DNA of 64,000 nt from Paraglaciecola mesophila (GCF_009906955.1 NZ_CP047656.1:3719001-3783000), one strand, 5' to 3'. Positions 24,262-33,555 are shown, counted from the stretch's first letter. Translations and numbers: made by a program. Notes: a model not told the origin generated them from the letters alone.

Positions 24262-25407
24262 ATGAAATTTAGCTATGTAAACCCAACAAAAATTCAATTC
24301 GGACAGGGGCAAATTGCCTCTCTTAGTACGCTTATCCCTGCGGACCAAACAGTGCTGGTGGTATATGGTGGTGGGTCAATTAAGAAAAATGGTGTGTATG
24401 ACCAAGTAGTGACAGCGCTGGCTGACCACAATTGGATTGAGTTTTCAGGAGTGGGAGCAAACCCTACTATCGAAGTGCTCGATAAAGCAGTAGCAGTGGC
24501 AAAAGAACAGTCAGTAGATTTTATTCTAGGAGTGGGCGGAGGTTCAGTGATCGATGGCGTTAAATATATCGCTGCCGCTGCCACATATGAGGGTGAAGGG
24601 TGGGATATTCTCCAGGGTAAGCATAAAGTGCAAACGGCTTTACCGCTGGGCGCGGTGTTGACATTGCCTGCTACCGGCTCTGAATCAAACGCTGGTTCGG
24701 TTGTAAGTAAAGCAGCAACCCAAGAAAAGCTGGCCTTTATGGCACCAGCAGTACAACCTAAGTTTGCAGTCATGGACCCAGATGTGATGAAAACCTTGCC
24801 GCAGCGTCAGTTAGTGAACGGCCTAGTGGACGCATGGGTACATACCTGCGAACAATATTTGACCTTTGATGCTGGAGCATTGGTACAAGATGGTTATGCA
24901 GAAGCATTGCTTAAGGCATTGAAAACCTTGGGTGATAACTTTGCCAACCAAGATGATGCGTGGCGCGCCAATCTAATGTGGTCTGCAAACCAAGCGCTAA
25001 ACGGATTGATTGGTGCAGGTGTAGCGCAAGATTGGGCGACGCATATGATTGGTCACGAATTAACGGCCTTATATGGCGTAGATCATGCGCGTTCATTAGC
25101 CATCATACAGCCTTCTTTGTTGCGCAATCAACTTGACGTTAAAAAAGCAAAACTGGAGAAAATGGGTAAGAATGTATTTGGTTTACCCGAGTCTGATGAT
25201 TTGGCACAACGCACTATTGCGGCAATTGAAGCCTTTTATCATAGCTTGGATGTGGCAACTCAGTTAACCGAACATGATGGTGATAAAGCCAAAGCTGTGG
25301 ACACAGTTGTGGCTCAACTTGAAGCGCATGGCATGAAAGCGTTGGGTGAGAATCAAGCTATTACGTTAATAAAAAGCCGTGAAATTCTAGAGCAAGCCGT
25401 CGCTTAG
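24262..25407 (+). CDS. yqhD: iron-containing alcohol dehydrogenase, YqhD-like NADPH aldehyde reductase
   Basis: 381 residues (E. coli YqhD 387). NADP-binding GGGSVIDGVKY is near residue 97, and ATGSESN is followed by metal-ligand segments VDAWVHTCEQ (Asp and His) and HMIGHELTALYGVDHARSLAI (two His), as in group III iron/zinc alcohol dehydrogenases. YqhD reduces short and toxic aldehydes with NADPH in the cytoplasm. ATG 24262 has a near-perfect AGGAGA ribosome site; the in-frame TTG at 24232 was rejected. The divergent AraC-type gene is the likely activator. Downstream is a terminator shared with mscS. Confidence 0.92.
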   Translation: MKFSYVNPTKIQFGQGQIASLSTLIPADQTVLVVYGGGSIKKNGVYDQVVTALADHNWIEFSGVGANPTIEVLDKAVAVAKEQSVDFILGVGGGSVIDGVKYIAAAATYEGEGWDILQGKHKVQTALPLGAVLTLPATGSESNAGSVVSKAATQEKLAFMAPAVQPKFAVMDPDVMKTLPQRQLVNGLVDAWVHTCEQYLTFDAGALVQDGYAEALLKALKTLGDNFANQDDAWRANLMWSANQALNGLIGAGVAQDWATHMIGHELTALYGVDHARSLAIIQPSLLRNQLDVKKAKLEKMGKNVFGLPESDDLAQRTIAAIEAFYHSLDVATQLTEHDGDKAKAVDTVVAQLEAHGMKALGENQAITLIKSREILEQAVA

Positions 25408-25421
25408 TGTGATGAATGTGT

Positions 25422-25449
25422 GGCCGCTGTCTTGATTGACAGCGGCTTG
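25422..25449. terminator. hairpin between convergent yqhD and mscS genes
   Basis: GGCCGCTGTC pairs with GACAGCGGCT around a 5-base loop. It lies between the two stops and could serve both, though the T runs are short. Confidence 0.65.
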
Positions 25450-25456
25450 TTCAACG

Positions 25457-26293
25457 CTAGCTTAGAGTATCGGGTATAATATGCACATCGCGTTGTGGAA
25501 ATGGAATTGTCAAACCAGCTTCCTCTACCGCAGATTTAAGCATCGGGCGAATATCAAAAAACAATGACCAATAATCATCTGTTTTTACAAAAGCACGGAC
25601 TAAGAAATCTACTGAACTGGCTCCTAACTCTACCACAGCAACCACATTGCCTTCCTCGGGAAGCACGCGCGAGTCGCTCAGAATGGCTTGCTCCATTGCC
25701 GCTTTACCTTTTGCAATATCATCTGAGTAAGCGATACCGATAGAGACTTCTACTGCGCGAATATTACTCGCGGTATAATTGGTTATATTGCCATTCGCTA
25801 ATGGGCCATTTGGTACAATGATGATGCGTTTATCAAAGGTTTCAAAGGTAGTGACAAAAATACCTATGTCTAAAATAACCCCTTCTACATCTTGAGCGCC
25901 CACATAATCAGCGACTTTAAAGGGGCGAAATATCAGTATCATTACCCCGCCAGCAAAATTAGATAAACTGCCTTGTAATGCAAAGCCGACAGCTAGCCCA
26001 GCGGCACCCAAAATGGCCACAAAAGAGGTTGTTTCGATGCCCACCATAGAAGCAACGCTTATGACTAATAGCACTTTGAGCACGACTTCGAAAATATTGG
26101 TTAAAAACTGAGCCAGTGTTTCATCAGGTAACCCTTTCACCGCGTGATGGCGCACTACGTCGCTGACTTTTCCTATAAGCCACAAGCCAACCACTAAAAC
26201 AACGATGGCCAATATGAGTTGTCCACCGTATTCGGTGCCAAGGGTGATCGCTTTATCGTAGAAGGTTTGTAATTGTTTTTCGAATGAGTCCAT
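25457..26293 (-). CDS. mscS: small-conductance mechanosensitive channel MscS
   Basis: 278 residues (E. coli MscS 286). There are three N-terminal membrane segments. The third is the Gly/Ala-rich pore helix AILGAAGLAVGFALQGSLSNFAGGVMIL (written here as a block around residues 95-122). The cytoplasmic beta domain follows with FRPFKVADYV, IIVPNGPLANGNITNYT and the C-terminal IPFPQRDVH. It opens under membrane tension to release solutes on hypo-osmotic shock. The start is ATG 26293 with AAAGGA upstream; an in-frame start 21 codons earlier lacks a site. It is a single gene. Confidence 0.93.
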   Translation of the reverse strand: MDSFEKQLQTFYDKAITLGTEYGGQLILAIVVLVVGLWLIGKVSDVVRHHAVKGLPDETLAQFLTNIFEVVLKVLLVISVASMVGIETTSFVAILGAAGLAVGFALQGSLSNFAGGVMILIFRPFKVADYVGAQDVEGVILDIGIFVTTFETFDKRIIIVPNGPLANGNITNYTASNIRAVEVSIGIAYSDDIAKGKAAMEQAILSDSRVLPEEGNVVAVVELGASSVDFLVRAFVKTDDYWSLFFDIRPMLKSAVEEAGLTIPFPQRDVHIIPDTLS

Positions 26294-26601
26294 TGAAGAT
26301 CCTTTTAAGTTAACTCTGTGCAAATGACAGTAAATATTTGCTGATAGATAATGCAAAACTGCGCAAAATCCGTTGCCAAGTGACTGATCGTGCGAATTAA
26401 ATCACTTAGATCAAAGCTTACGAAAGCGGTTATAAATTCACTATTAGACAATAGTGTATGCAATGAAAAGGTAAAATGCGGTGATGGGACATCACCGCAC
26501 CAGATATAACGCTATGAAGAGGGTATACCAGAGGCGCTGCTTAGGGGATTATCATACTATATAAGTATAGGCAGGGCTTGGGTCAGTACCAGGTCGTTAA
26601 T
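26294..26601. other. 308-bp gap with three inverted repeats between TetR and mscS genes
   Basis: The stretch contains CACTATT-agac-AATAGTG (26439-26456), TGCGGTGAT-gggac-ATCACCGCA (26477-26499) and ATACT-atata-AGTAT (about 26552-26566). None has a proper U run. They may be regulatory sites for mscS, the transcript end of the TetR gene, or part of a small structured RNA. No protein gene was recognised. Confidence 0.4.
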
Positions 26602-27198
26602 TTAATGTGAGTGCTGCTCAGTGAACTGGGAGAACAACGTTTCTATTTGACGTTCTACTGCGTTGCTATCTCCTGTGGCTTTTAAATAAGAACGCCAGCC
26701 GATAATGTTAACTTGTAATACTTTTGCGGCTTCAAGCACATCTAATTGTGCTGGCACTGTGTGTTGTAATTTTGCTTGATTAAAAACTTCAGTAAACATG
26801 TGCTCAACGTCTTCAAGTAATGAGCGTGCTAACGTTAATATGTCACTGTGGCTTTCGTCTAACTCAGACAAGGTTTTGGCCAACATACAAATTTCACTTG
26901 GTCGCCTCTGGTTAGGGCTTAATACCAGATCATGTATTTGCGCTTTAAAGGCGCCGAGAACATCTGCATTGTTAAAAACATGAGCTTGAAGTTGTTTAGC
27001 CAACGCATCAGCATAATGCTTTAATACCGTAATGAATAAGTCTGATTTACTGCCAAAGGCAGCGTAAATACTGCCTGGGCGCATATCAATGACGCTTTGT
27101 AATTCCCGAGTTGATGTGCCTAAATAGCCTTTTTCCCAAAACAAGTTTTTAGCTTTCTCGAGCACATCTTCCCGATCGAATTTAGAAATATTCGCCAT
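26602..27198 (-). CDS. TetR/AcrR-family transcriptional regulator
   Basis: 198 residues. The N-terminal HTH is clear: DVLEKAKNLFWEKGYLGTSTRELQ (about residues 10-33), then MRPGSIYAAFGSKSDLF, a canonical TetR recognition helix. The C-terminal ligand domain (about 75-195) resembles the TetR_C family with the IIGWRSYLKA segment. It probably represses by binding the palindrome upstream of its own gene. The start is ATG 27198 with GAGGCG upstream; a longer frame exists, but it would run through the operator. No obvious target gene is divergent within 450 bp, so apart from autoregulation its regulon is not visible. Confidence 0.85.
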   Translation of the reverse strand: MANISKFDREDVLEKAKNLFWEKGYLGTSTRELQSVIDMRPGSIYAAFGSKSDLFITVLKHYADALAKQLQAHVFNNADVLGAFKAQIHDLVLSPNQRRPSEICMLAKTLSELDESHSDILTLARSLLEDVEHMFTEVFNQAKLQHTVPAQLDVLEAAKVLQVNIIGWRSYLKATGDSNAVERQIETLFSQFTEQHSH

Positions 27199-27279
27199 GG
27201 TCGCCTCTATATTAATCTTAACGAACTTCTTATTTAGCGATAATACGATATCGCTAGGCCAACAGAAGTGCACGTTCAT

Positions 27280-27293
27280 TGAACGAACGTTCA
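27280..27293. promoter_or_regulatory. candidate TetR autoregulatory operator
   Basis: TGAACG-aa-CGTTCA is a perfect dyad about 80 bases upstream of the TetR start, preceded by another CGTTCAT half-site at 27273. The size and symmetry match TetR-family operators. Confidence 0.55.
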
Positions 27294-27665
27294 TAAATTA
27301 TTTTACAGTCCGCCAAAAATGAAGTCAATTCGGTTTAGGTCCCGCCAACAAAAGATTAAGTAGGCGAAGTTGAGGGGCGAATTAAGAAGTAGTCGCTGGT
27401 GTGAAGGCTCACGCAGGTCTGGATTTCGACCTATTTATATCTGCTAACTTTTTATACACACATAGCGCAAAATCTCGTTTATTTTCATTCTGTTGAAACA
27501 TATCACTGTAATATCACCATGTTACACGTAGTGGATTTCATTACTTAATGTCAATCAAACTTTAGTATATAGTGTGCGGTTTATTGTCTCAAAGCATGAT
27601 GCTCGTTCTGCAACTATAATGAGTATGCGTTAAGCCAAAACAAGATAATTAAGGGGAACCCCGTT

Positions 27666-28598
27666 ATATCCCAGGCCATACCCGATTTGGGTCAAGCACT
27701 TACCAGCGTCAACAAAGGAAAAATATTAATTGTTGATGATGAAGCGATAAATATTCATATCTTGTCGAATACGTTAACTGAAATATACGATATTTTTGCA
27801 GTTACATCGGGTAAAGAAGCGATTGAATTTTGCTTACGTACACCGCCAGATCTTGTGTTGATGGACATGGATATGCCTGGCGTAGATGGTTTAGCAGCGT
27901 GCCGTGCTTTGAAAGAGTTCGGTGAAACACGAGATATTCCCGTTATGTTTATCACGGTTCACGTAGATTCAAGTGCCGAAGATAGATGCTGGGATGCTGG
28001 GGGGGTAGATTTTTTAGTTAAGCCCGTCAACACAAATACCTTAAAGCATCGAATAAAGTCTCATTTAGCCTTAAAACAAGTGACAGATGAATTGCGCAAG
28101 ATGGCTTATCAAGATGGTTTAACTCAGGTAAGTAATAGGCGCTATTTCAATGAATATTTAGCACGCCAGAGCAAGCTAAAGCAGCGCTCCGGTTTGCCTC
28201 TTGGGTTGATGATGTTCGATATCGACTTTTTCAAGTCATTTAATGACTTATACGGACACTTAGCAGGTGATGATTGCTTAAGACTTGTGGCCAAGGCTCT
28301 ATCAGCCTCGGTCGTTCGCCCTGGTGATTTTGTCGCTCGCTTTGGCGGTGAGGAATTCGCCATTGTATTACCTGATACAGATATAGAAGGTGTGATTTTA
28401 GTCGCGCAAAGAGTGCAAGCCCAGATTAAAGCATTAGCGTTAAATCACGAGGGCTCACCGTTTGGAAGGATCTCAGGCAGTATTGGCATTGCCGTCAGTG
28501 ATGCGAAAAATCCTGAACAAGCAAAGTTAATAGAAAGAGCTGATAAGCATTTATATCAAGCCAAGGCGACGGGTCGAAACAAGTTTGTATTTGAATAG
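27666..28598 (+). CDS. response regulator with GGDEF output (diguanylate cyclase), unusual start
   Basis: About 303-310 residues: a receiver domain (LIVDDE, phospho-acceptor Asp in VLMDMDMPG, Lys in FLVKPVN) and a GGDEF domain with active GGEEF. A product-inhibition I-site (RPGD) stands exactly five residues before the GGEEF. It should make cyclic di-GMP when phosphorylated, resembling WspR/PleD-type proteins. The only canonical in-frame start before the receiver is TTG 27687, with no ribosome site. A strong AAGGGGA lies at 27651-27657, nine bases before an in-frame ATA at 27666, so the start is uncertain and I extend the feature to the ATA. No partner kinase is adjacent. Confidence 0.82.
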   Translation: MSQAIPDLGQALTSVNKGKILIVDDEAINIHILSNTLTEIYDIFAVTSGKEAIEFCLRTPPDLVLMDMDMPGVDGLAACRALKEFGETRDIPVMFITVHVDSSAEDRCWDAGGVDFLVKPVNTNTLKHRIKSHLALKQVTDELRKMAYQDGLTQVSNRRYFNEYLARQSKLKQRSGLPLGLMMFDIDFFKSFNDLYGHLAGDDCLRLVAKALSASVVRPGDFVARFGGEEFAIVLPDTDIEGVILVAQRVQAQIKALALNHEGSPFGRISGSIGIAVSDAKNPEQAKLIERADKHLYQAKATGRNKFVFE

Positions 28599-28621
28599 CT
28601 TTTAAATCGCCATTTGCTGCC

Positions 28622-29164
28622 TTAAAACGTTTTAGCATAGGCGATATTTAAGAAGTTCATGCCAGGGTTATTACTACCTAAGCCACCGTTCGAATAGTGC
28701 ATATAACGTAAAGCTAAAGATGAATCATTATTCTCTCCAAATTCAACTTTTACTCCCAATCTATCTTCGAATTGATAATGGGAGCCAATGTTTTTCCCCG
28801 CAAACTCTCTGTCTTTTACTAAACTAATACCGATACCGGCCTCCCATTTCACAGGATATTTATCCCACAAGGTCGTAAACTGCTTGGAGATGACCGGTGA
28901 TATAGAAATGGCGTAATTGGTCTGGTGATTGTTCTGTGCTCCATACTCCCAGAAATTAATACTTAGTTCCCAGTACAAATCGACCTTACCTAGCACCGGT
29001 ATTTCCGCTACTTGATTCACATATGGCCTATAGGCGAGGCGAACACCTTGTGTGCTGCTTTCTCCGTTTAAAAAATCAATTGCATACCCCTGTTGCCGGG
29101 CAGTGACCGCACCAGAAAAAAGTGACAATGTAATGAATAGGCAAAAATATAAACGACAACCCAT
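28622..29164 (-). CDS. pagL: acyloxyacyl hydrolase / lipid A 3-O-deacylase, PagL-like
   Basis: 180 residues with a signal peptide (about 1-22) and an eight-strand outer-membrane barrel pattern, ending in phenylalanine. The C-terminal motif MHYSNGGLGSNNPGMNFLNI contains the His-Ser pair and NPG of PagL catalytic sites; PagL removes the 3-O-linked acyl chain of lipid A in the outer membrane. Loss of that chain modulates endotoxicity and membrane permeability. A good AGGGGG ribosome site precedes ATG 29164. The gene is convergent with the REC-GGDEF gene, with only 23 bases between stops. Confidence 0.85.
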   Translation of the reverse strand: MGCRLYFCLFITLSLFSGAVTARQQGYAIDFLNGESSTQGVRLAYRPYVNQVAEIPVLGKVDLYWELSINFWEYGAQNNHQTNYAISISPVISKQFTTLWDKYPVKWEAGIGISLVKDREFAGKNIGSHYQFEDRLGVKVEFGENNDSSLALRYMHYSNGGLGSNNPGMNFLNIAYAKTF

Positions 29165-29418
29165 AAGGCCCCCTACTACTGTGAATTTGAAAGGTTAAAT
29201 CCGAGCAGAAAGAATGCCAAAAGCAAACTAATAACAAAGTTAAAGCATATAAAGTGGAGCTAAATCAGTTGGTTAGTTGGCGTTTCATGGGATGCCAGAA
29301 GGTGGGCGAGGGCCTATTTTTTTAATGAAAACAGTAGTTGGGATGAAAATTTTATGTACCTAATAGCGATATTTTCACAATAAATAGCGCCATTAGGTAA
29401 TGAGTCATCATGGAGCGA

Positions 29419-29868
29419 TTAATTTACCAATCCTGCGCTCAATTCATACTCTAGGGCGGGGTCCACCAAAAACTTACCAGCTAAAGCTTCGCGCCCAAGC
29501 AACATCAAATAGGTCATTTCAGAACGGTCTGTCAAGGTCAGTTGGATATCCCAATTTAACTCCGCCATTTGAATTTCGGTTTTGATAGTGTAGCGCTTTT
29601 CCATTGTCGCGGTAGAGCTTTTGACTCGCTTAATGGCTTCTACTTTTGCTTCACGGCGTACGATCTCAGCTACGTTATGAATGTTAGGGTGAATATCAAA
29701 ACTGACCCAGAGTTTACCTGCGCGTTCAAATTCCTCAATATTATCTACGTGAAGTGAGGAGGTAGTCGCGCCGGTGTCCACTCTGACATTTAATGATTTT
29801 ATGCTGAGCTGGGGGAGATCGCACAGTTCAAGCGTGCCGACTATGGGTTTGTCTAAGTATCGATTCAT
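29419..29868 (-). CDS. retropepsin-like aspartic protease of the RimK-associated family (PF05618 type)
   Basis: 149 residues with the retropepsin signature VDTGATTSSLHV near residue 30, containing the catalytic D-T-G-A, and the later LLGREAL motif that resembles the flap-side hydrophobic-hydrophobic-Gly element. The family is often called ATP-dependent zinc protease and includes RimB, which works with RimK. The rimK gene lies 67 bases upstream on the same strand, supporting cotranscription and a joint role in modifying ribosomal protein S6 or another target. The start is ATG 29868 (AAGAGA upstream). It is cytoplasmic. The exact protein cleaved is not known from sequence. Confidence 0.82.
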   Translation of the reverse strand: MNRYLDKPIVGTLELCDLPQLSIKSLNVRVDTGATTSSLHVDNIEEFERAGKLWVSFDIHPNIHNVAEIVRREAKVEAIKRVKSSTATMEKRYTIKTEIQMAELNWDIQLTLTDRSEMTYLMLLGREALAGKFLVDPALEYELSAGLVN

Positions 29869-29935
29869 CGTTATTTCTCTTTTAAAGTCGATATACCAAC
29901 TAATTAGCGTAAGCATACCGCTATTGTGCAGGGAT

Positions 29936-30841
29936 TTAACCTTTGCCTCGGGTCTTTGTGTTGTTGGGCTTAGCGTTTTTTACAATAAATTCGACTATCA
30001 TACTAGCCACATCTTTACCGGTCGCGGTTTCAATGCCTTCTAATCCTGGGGACGAATTGACTTCCATTACGACCGGACCACGGTTTGAGCGCAGAATATC
30101 AACACCGCACATATTTAAGCCCATAGTTCTGGCAGCATCAATGGCCGTCTTTCGCTCCGCTGGAGATAAGCGCACCAAGCTGGCTTGCCCACCTCGATGC
30201 AAATTAGAGCGAAACTCGCCTACAGCAGCTTGGCGCTTCATCGCAGCCACGACTTTACCTCCTACGACTAAGCAACGAATATCAGCCCCACCTGCTTCTT
30301 TGATGTACTCCTGAACCAGAATGTTGGCGTTTAATCCCATAAATGCTTCGATAATGGATTCGGCGGCTTTTTGCGTATCAGCTAACACAACACCTATGCC
30401 TTGGGTACCTTCTAGCAGTTTGATGACGACAGGAGCCCCACCGACGTTCTTTATTAGATCGTCGATGCGATCCGGTTGACGAGCAAACCCCGTACGCGGC
30501 ATACCAATACCTTTGCGTGACAACAACTGCATAGAGCGCAATTTGTCGCGAGAGCGGCTAATAGCAACCGATTCATTGACACTAAAGGTCCCCATCATTT
30601 CAAATTGACGCACTACGGCGGTACCGTAGAAAGTCACCGAGGCACCGATGCGCGGAATAATAGCGTCGTAGTAGGGTAAGGCCTTACCTTTAAAGCGAAC
30701 GGCCGGTCGACTGCTACTTATATCCATATAACAGTGCAATATGTCTATGATGTCTACCTCATGACCTAAAGTTTCGCCTGCTTCCTTGAGGCGTCTGGTG
30801 GAATACAGGTTTTCGTTCCGGGATAAAATAGCTATTTTCAT
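29936..30841 (-). CDS. rimK: ATP-grasp alpha-L-glutamate ligase RimK
   Basis: 301 residues (E. coli RimK 300). The ATP-grasp fold is clear from [11 protein letters not shown] (phosphate-binding loop), [35 protein letters not shown] and the metal-binding [14 protein letters not shown]. RimK adds glutamate residues to the C-terminus of ribosomal protein S6. Upstream, the 250-bp gap is shared with the divergent zntB. The retropepsin-like gene behind it completes the rimK-rimB pair known from other gammaproteobacteria. The start ATG at 30841 has AGAGA upstream. Complete and apparently functional. Confidence 0.95.
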   Translation of the reverse strand: MKIAILSRNENLYSTRRLKEAGETLGHEVDIIDILHCYMDISSSRPAVRFKGKALPYYDAIIPRIGASVTFYGTAVVRQFEMMGTFSVNESVAISRSRDKLRSMQLLSRKGIGMPRTGFARQPDRIDDLIKNVGGAPVVIKLLEGTQGIGVVLADTQKAAESIIEAFMGLNANILVQEYIKEAGGADIRCLVVGGKVVAAMKRQAAVGEFRSNLHRGGQASLVRLSPAERKTAIDAARTMGLNMCGVDILRSNRGPVVMEVNSSPGLEGIETATGKDVASMIVEFIVKNAKPNNTKTRGKG

Positions 30842-31091
30842 TTGAATCTCTGAAAAATCAATGAGTGAAAACTGGGCCTTAGCCTAGGATAGGACGAGTA
30901 GAATAAACGAATTATTTACTAAATGTATTTGTATGTAGCCAACTTATTCGCGATACGGTACCCAGCTACAAATTACCCATAGTGTACCCTTTTTGTGAGT
31001 ATTTAAACCCTAGCCATATGAAAAACGAGTATTCATCGGTAAAAAGGTGCTTTATATTCGCCACACTAATTGTTCTGTGGGAGTAATAGCA

Positions 31092-32081
31092 ATGCAGCAG
31101 CATCAAGAACTGTCCTTTAATCAACGTGATAGCTTTTTGTGGGCATACCATTTTTCAAACGGTATTGGAAAGCCGATTGAGCCAAAAGGATTAAAGAGCC
31201 TCGATGGACCGCCTGGATTTTTCTGGATCCATCTACAATCTGATTCAGTTGACGCTGAGCAAACCATGGAAGAGTTGGGCTTATCAAAATCAGTCGCTGA
31301 TTCGCTGCTCGCGCTAGAAACGCGTCCGAAAACGTTGCCACTCGAGGGTGGGCTAGTGGTCTATTTACGTGGTATCAATACCAACCCAGAGGCTGATCCT
31401 GAAGATATGGTGTCGTTACGGTTATGGCTTACAGATTCAGGGGTTGTGTCCACTCGGCGCAGAGATAGAAAACTATACTCAGTGCAAGATGTAAAAAATG
31501 ACATTGACCAGGGCATTATGGTCGCAAGTATCGGTGACTTACTATTAGAAATTATCGAGCGGGTGGTCGATCGGATCAGTGAAATGGTTGATATTTTGGA
31601 CGAGGAACTGGTAGATTTTGAAACCTCTGAATCCATGGATGTTAAAGCGCGTCAACGTTTGTCTATTGTACGTCGTCAAGCAGCATCAATTCGTCGCTAT
31701 CTTGCCCCCCAGCGCGATGCATTGGACGCGCTTTATCGTAGCAATAAGTATTTATCTCAGGAGCAGGCATTTACCCTTAGAGAGCAAATAGATAGAACGA
31801 TACGTTATGTAGAAGACTTAGATCTGGCAAGAGAGCGCGCCATTGTATTGCAAGACGAAGTTCGCAACCGAATTGCTGACCGTCAAGGCATGGTGATGTA
31901 CGTACTTTCACTGGTGACAGCTATTTTTTTGCCACTTTCATTTCTTACTGGTGTGTTTGGTATGAATGTAGGTGGGCTACCCGGTATAGACAACCCCGAA
32001 GCGTTTAATCAATTAACTCTCGCTATGTTAGGGGTTGCCGTATTATTAGGTGGTTTTATGCTTTGGAAACGCTGGTTTTGA
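31092..32081 (+). CDS. zntB: zinc transporter ZntB (CorA superfamily)
   Basis: 329 residues (E. coli ZntB 327). There is a large N-terminal cytoplasmic domain with long coiled helices (about 140-270). Two C-terminal membrane segments flank the signature GMNVGGLPG, the GMN motif of CorA-type channels, and the protein ends MLWKRWF. It moves Zn2+ across the inner membrane, probably as a pentamer. ATG 31092 has GGGAG upstream; an in-frame GTG at 31047 was not preferred. It is divergent from rimK and shares its promoter region. Confidence 0.93.
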   Translation: MQQHQELSFNQRDSFLWAYHFSNGIGKPIEPKGLKSLDGPPGFFWIHLQSDSVDAEQTMEELGLSKSVADSLLALETRPKTLPLEGGLVVYLRGINTNPEADPEDMVSLRLWLTDSGVVSTRRRDRKLYSVQDVKNDIDQGIMVASIGDLLLEIIERVVDRISEMVDILDEELVDFETSESMDVKARQRLSIVRRQAASIRRYLAPQRDALDALYRSNKYLSQEQAFTLREQIDRTIRYVEDLDLARERAIVLQDEVRNRIADRQGMVMYVLSLVTAIFLPLSFLTGVFGMNVGGLPGIDNPEAFNQLTLAMLGVAVLLGGFMLWKRWF

Positions 32082-32149
32082 GGGAATCGATGGACAATTA
32101 GCGCTTAACAGATAACTAAACTGAACGTATTGAAAAGTAAGTGGGGCCG

Positions 32150-33337
32150 ATGTCGAGAAAGATAATTATTGCTGGTGCGGGAATTGGAGGGCTCAGCGCT
32201 GCGCTGGCACTAAATTTAGCAGGTTTTGACGTGCATGTACTTGAGCAAAGCGATGCACTGGCGGAAGTCGGAGCCGGTATTCAATTAAGTCCTAATGCGA
32301 TGCATGTTATGCAAAAGCTTGGTTTAAGTGAGAATGTTTTATCACGAGGCTTTTTACCCACAAGCGCTACGATGCGCCATTTTCGAACAGCAAAAGAATA
32401 TCTGCGTATGCCATTAGGCAATGTCATCGAGAAAAAATTTGGTGCCCCTTATGTACACATTCATCGTGCTGATTTACATCGAGTTTTACACCAAGCAGCC
32501 TTATCTAGGGGGGTTCAGATTAGCGTCAATACCCGCGTTAAGCGTTACCAAAACCTACAGATAGAAGGCGTGAATCAGGTTCAAGTTCATCTAGAAGACG
32601 GCCGCGAAATGATCGCGGCTGCTTTGATTGGGGCTGATGGAATTCGCTCTGCTGTAAAGAAGCAAATGTTGCCGCTCGCTAGTGTGGAGTTTACAGGGCA
32701 AGTAGCATGGCGTGGCACGATCGATGCGCAAAAGGTGCCTCGTAACTTGGTCAAGCCCGAGGCTAATTTATGGGTGGGCCCAGGTGCTCACTTAGTCAGT
32801 TACTATGTTCGAGGAGGCAAAGAAATTAATGTGATTGCTGTTCAAGAACAATCACGATGGACCGATACACGCTGGAGCGTTCCAGGGGATGTCAAAGTAC
32901 TGCGTGCCGCGTTTGGTAACTGGCACTCAGATGTGACGCAACTACTGAGCAAAGTAGAAGAGTGTTTTTTATGGGGATTATTTGCAAGCCGGCCATTGGA
33001 TACTTGGGTTGACGGTCACGTTGCTTTGCTCGGTGATGCTTGTCACCCAATGCTACCCTTTGTTGCTCAAGGTGCAGCAATGGCTATTGAGGATAGCGCG
33101 TGTCTAGGACAAGCGTTGTCCAGTAATGAGAGCATTAATAGTGGATTATCAGTTTACCAATCTAGACGTTATGCAAGAGTGACCAAAGTACAAAGAATGG
33201 CCGCTAAAAATGCCAGTATTTATCATATGCAGGGGGTGAGCTCTCGGGCCAAGCTGCTGGCATTGAAGGCTGTGAATAGCTTATCTTCAGACATTTCAGC
33301 GTTACCCATGTCATATGTGTACCGTTACAAAGTGTAA
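32150..33337 (+). CDS. FAD-dependent monooxygenase, salicylate-hydroxylase-like
   Basis: 395 residues of the group A flavoprotein monooxygenase family. Residues 4-16 hold the GxGxxG fingerprint IIAGAGIGGLSAAL. GADGIRS is the DG motif, and GDACHPMLPFVAQGAAMAIEDS is the GD motif that binds the FAD pyrophosphate and ribityl chain. The family hydroxylates aromatic acids (salicylate and 3- or 6-hydroxy-benzoates) with NAD(P)H and O2. No ring-cleavage dioxygenase or transporter for aromatics is near, so the substrate is open. An in-frame GTG three codons upstream is an alternative start. Confidence 0.8.
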   Translation: MSRKIIIAGAGIGGLSAALALNLAGFDVHVLEQSDALAEVGAGIQLSPNAMHVMQKLGLSENVLSRGFLPTSATMRHFRTAKEYLRMPLGNVIEKKFGAPYVHIHRADLHRVLHQAALSRGVQISVNTRVKRYQNLQIEGVNQVQVHLEDGREMIAAALIGADGIRSAVKKQMLPLASVEFTGQVAWRGTIDAQKVPRNLVKPEANLWVGPGAHLVSYYVRGGKEINVIAVQEQSRWTDTRWSVPGDVKVLRAAFGNWHSDVTQLLSKVEECFLWGLFASRPLDTWVDGHVALLGDACHPMLPFVAQGAAMAIEDSACLGQALSSNESINSGLSVYQSRRYARVTKVQRMAAKNASIYHMQGVSSRAKLLALKAVNSLSSDISALPMSYVYRYKV

Positions 33338-33528
33338 TAGCCATTGTGTGAAAAGGTCAGGTGAATTGGTTAACTATCTTGTCTAATTAAGTTTGGAAGC
33401 TTCTAATATTTTTATCTTTACCAGCCAGCCTCAATCGTAAACAATATCACTGGGAATAAAAGCACCTTGACGCTGACGATAAATGTCATTGTGTTAATGA
33501 TTTTTAACAAAATACCGTAAAATATCAA

Positions 33529-33541
33529 TTGGTAAAGCCAA
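33529..33541. promoter_or_regulatory. candidate uronate-regulator operator, SDR gene
   Basis: TTGGTAAAGCCAA fits a TTGGTnnnACCAA dyad with one mismatch. It differs by one base from TTGGTAATGCCAA at 60363-60375 in the TBDR/uxuB intergenic region. Confidence 0.55.
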
Positions 33542-33555
33542 ATGTAAATAATTGG

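Noticed and set aside
24294-24773. 159-codon open frame on the minus strand
   Set aside because: It lies wholly opposite the well-supported yqhD-like gene, has no ribosome site and shows no domain; the frame is open because of the codon bias of the real gene.
30962-30973. CCAGCTACAAAT also found at 44859-44870
   Set aside because: A 12-base match in two intergenic regions with poor similarity on either side; too short to call a repeat family without a genome search.
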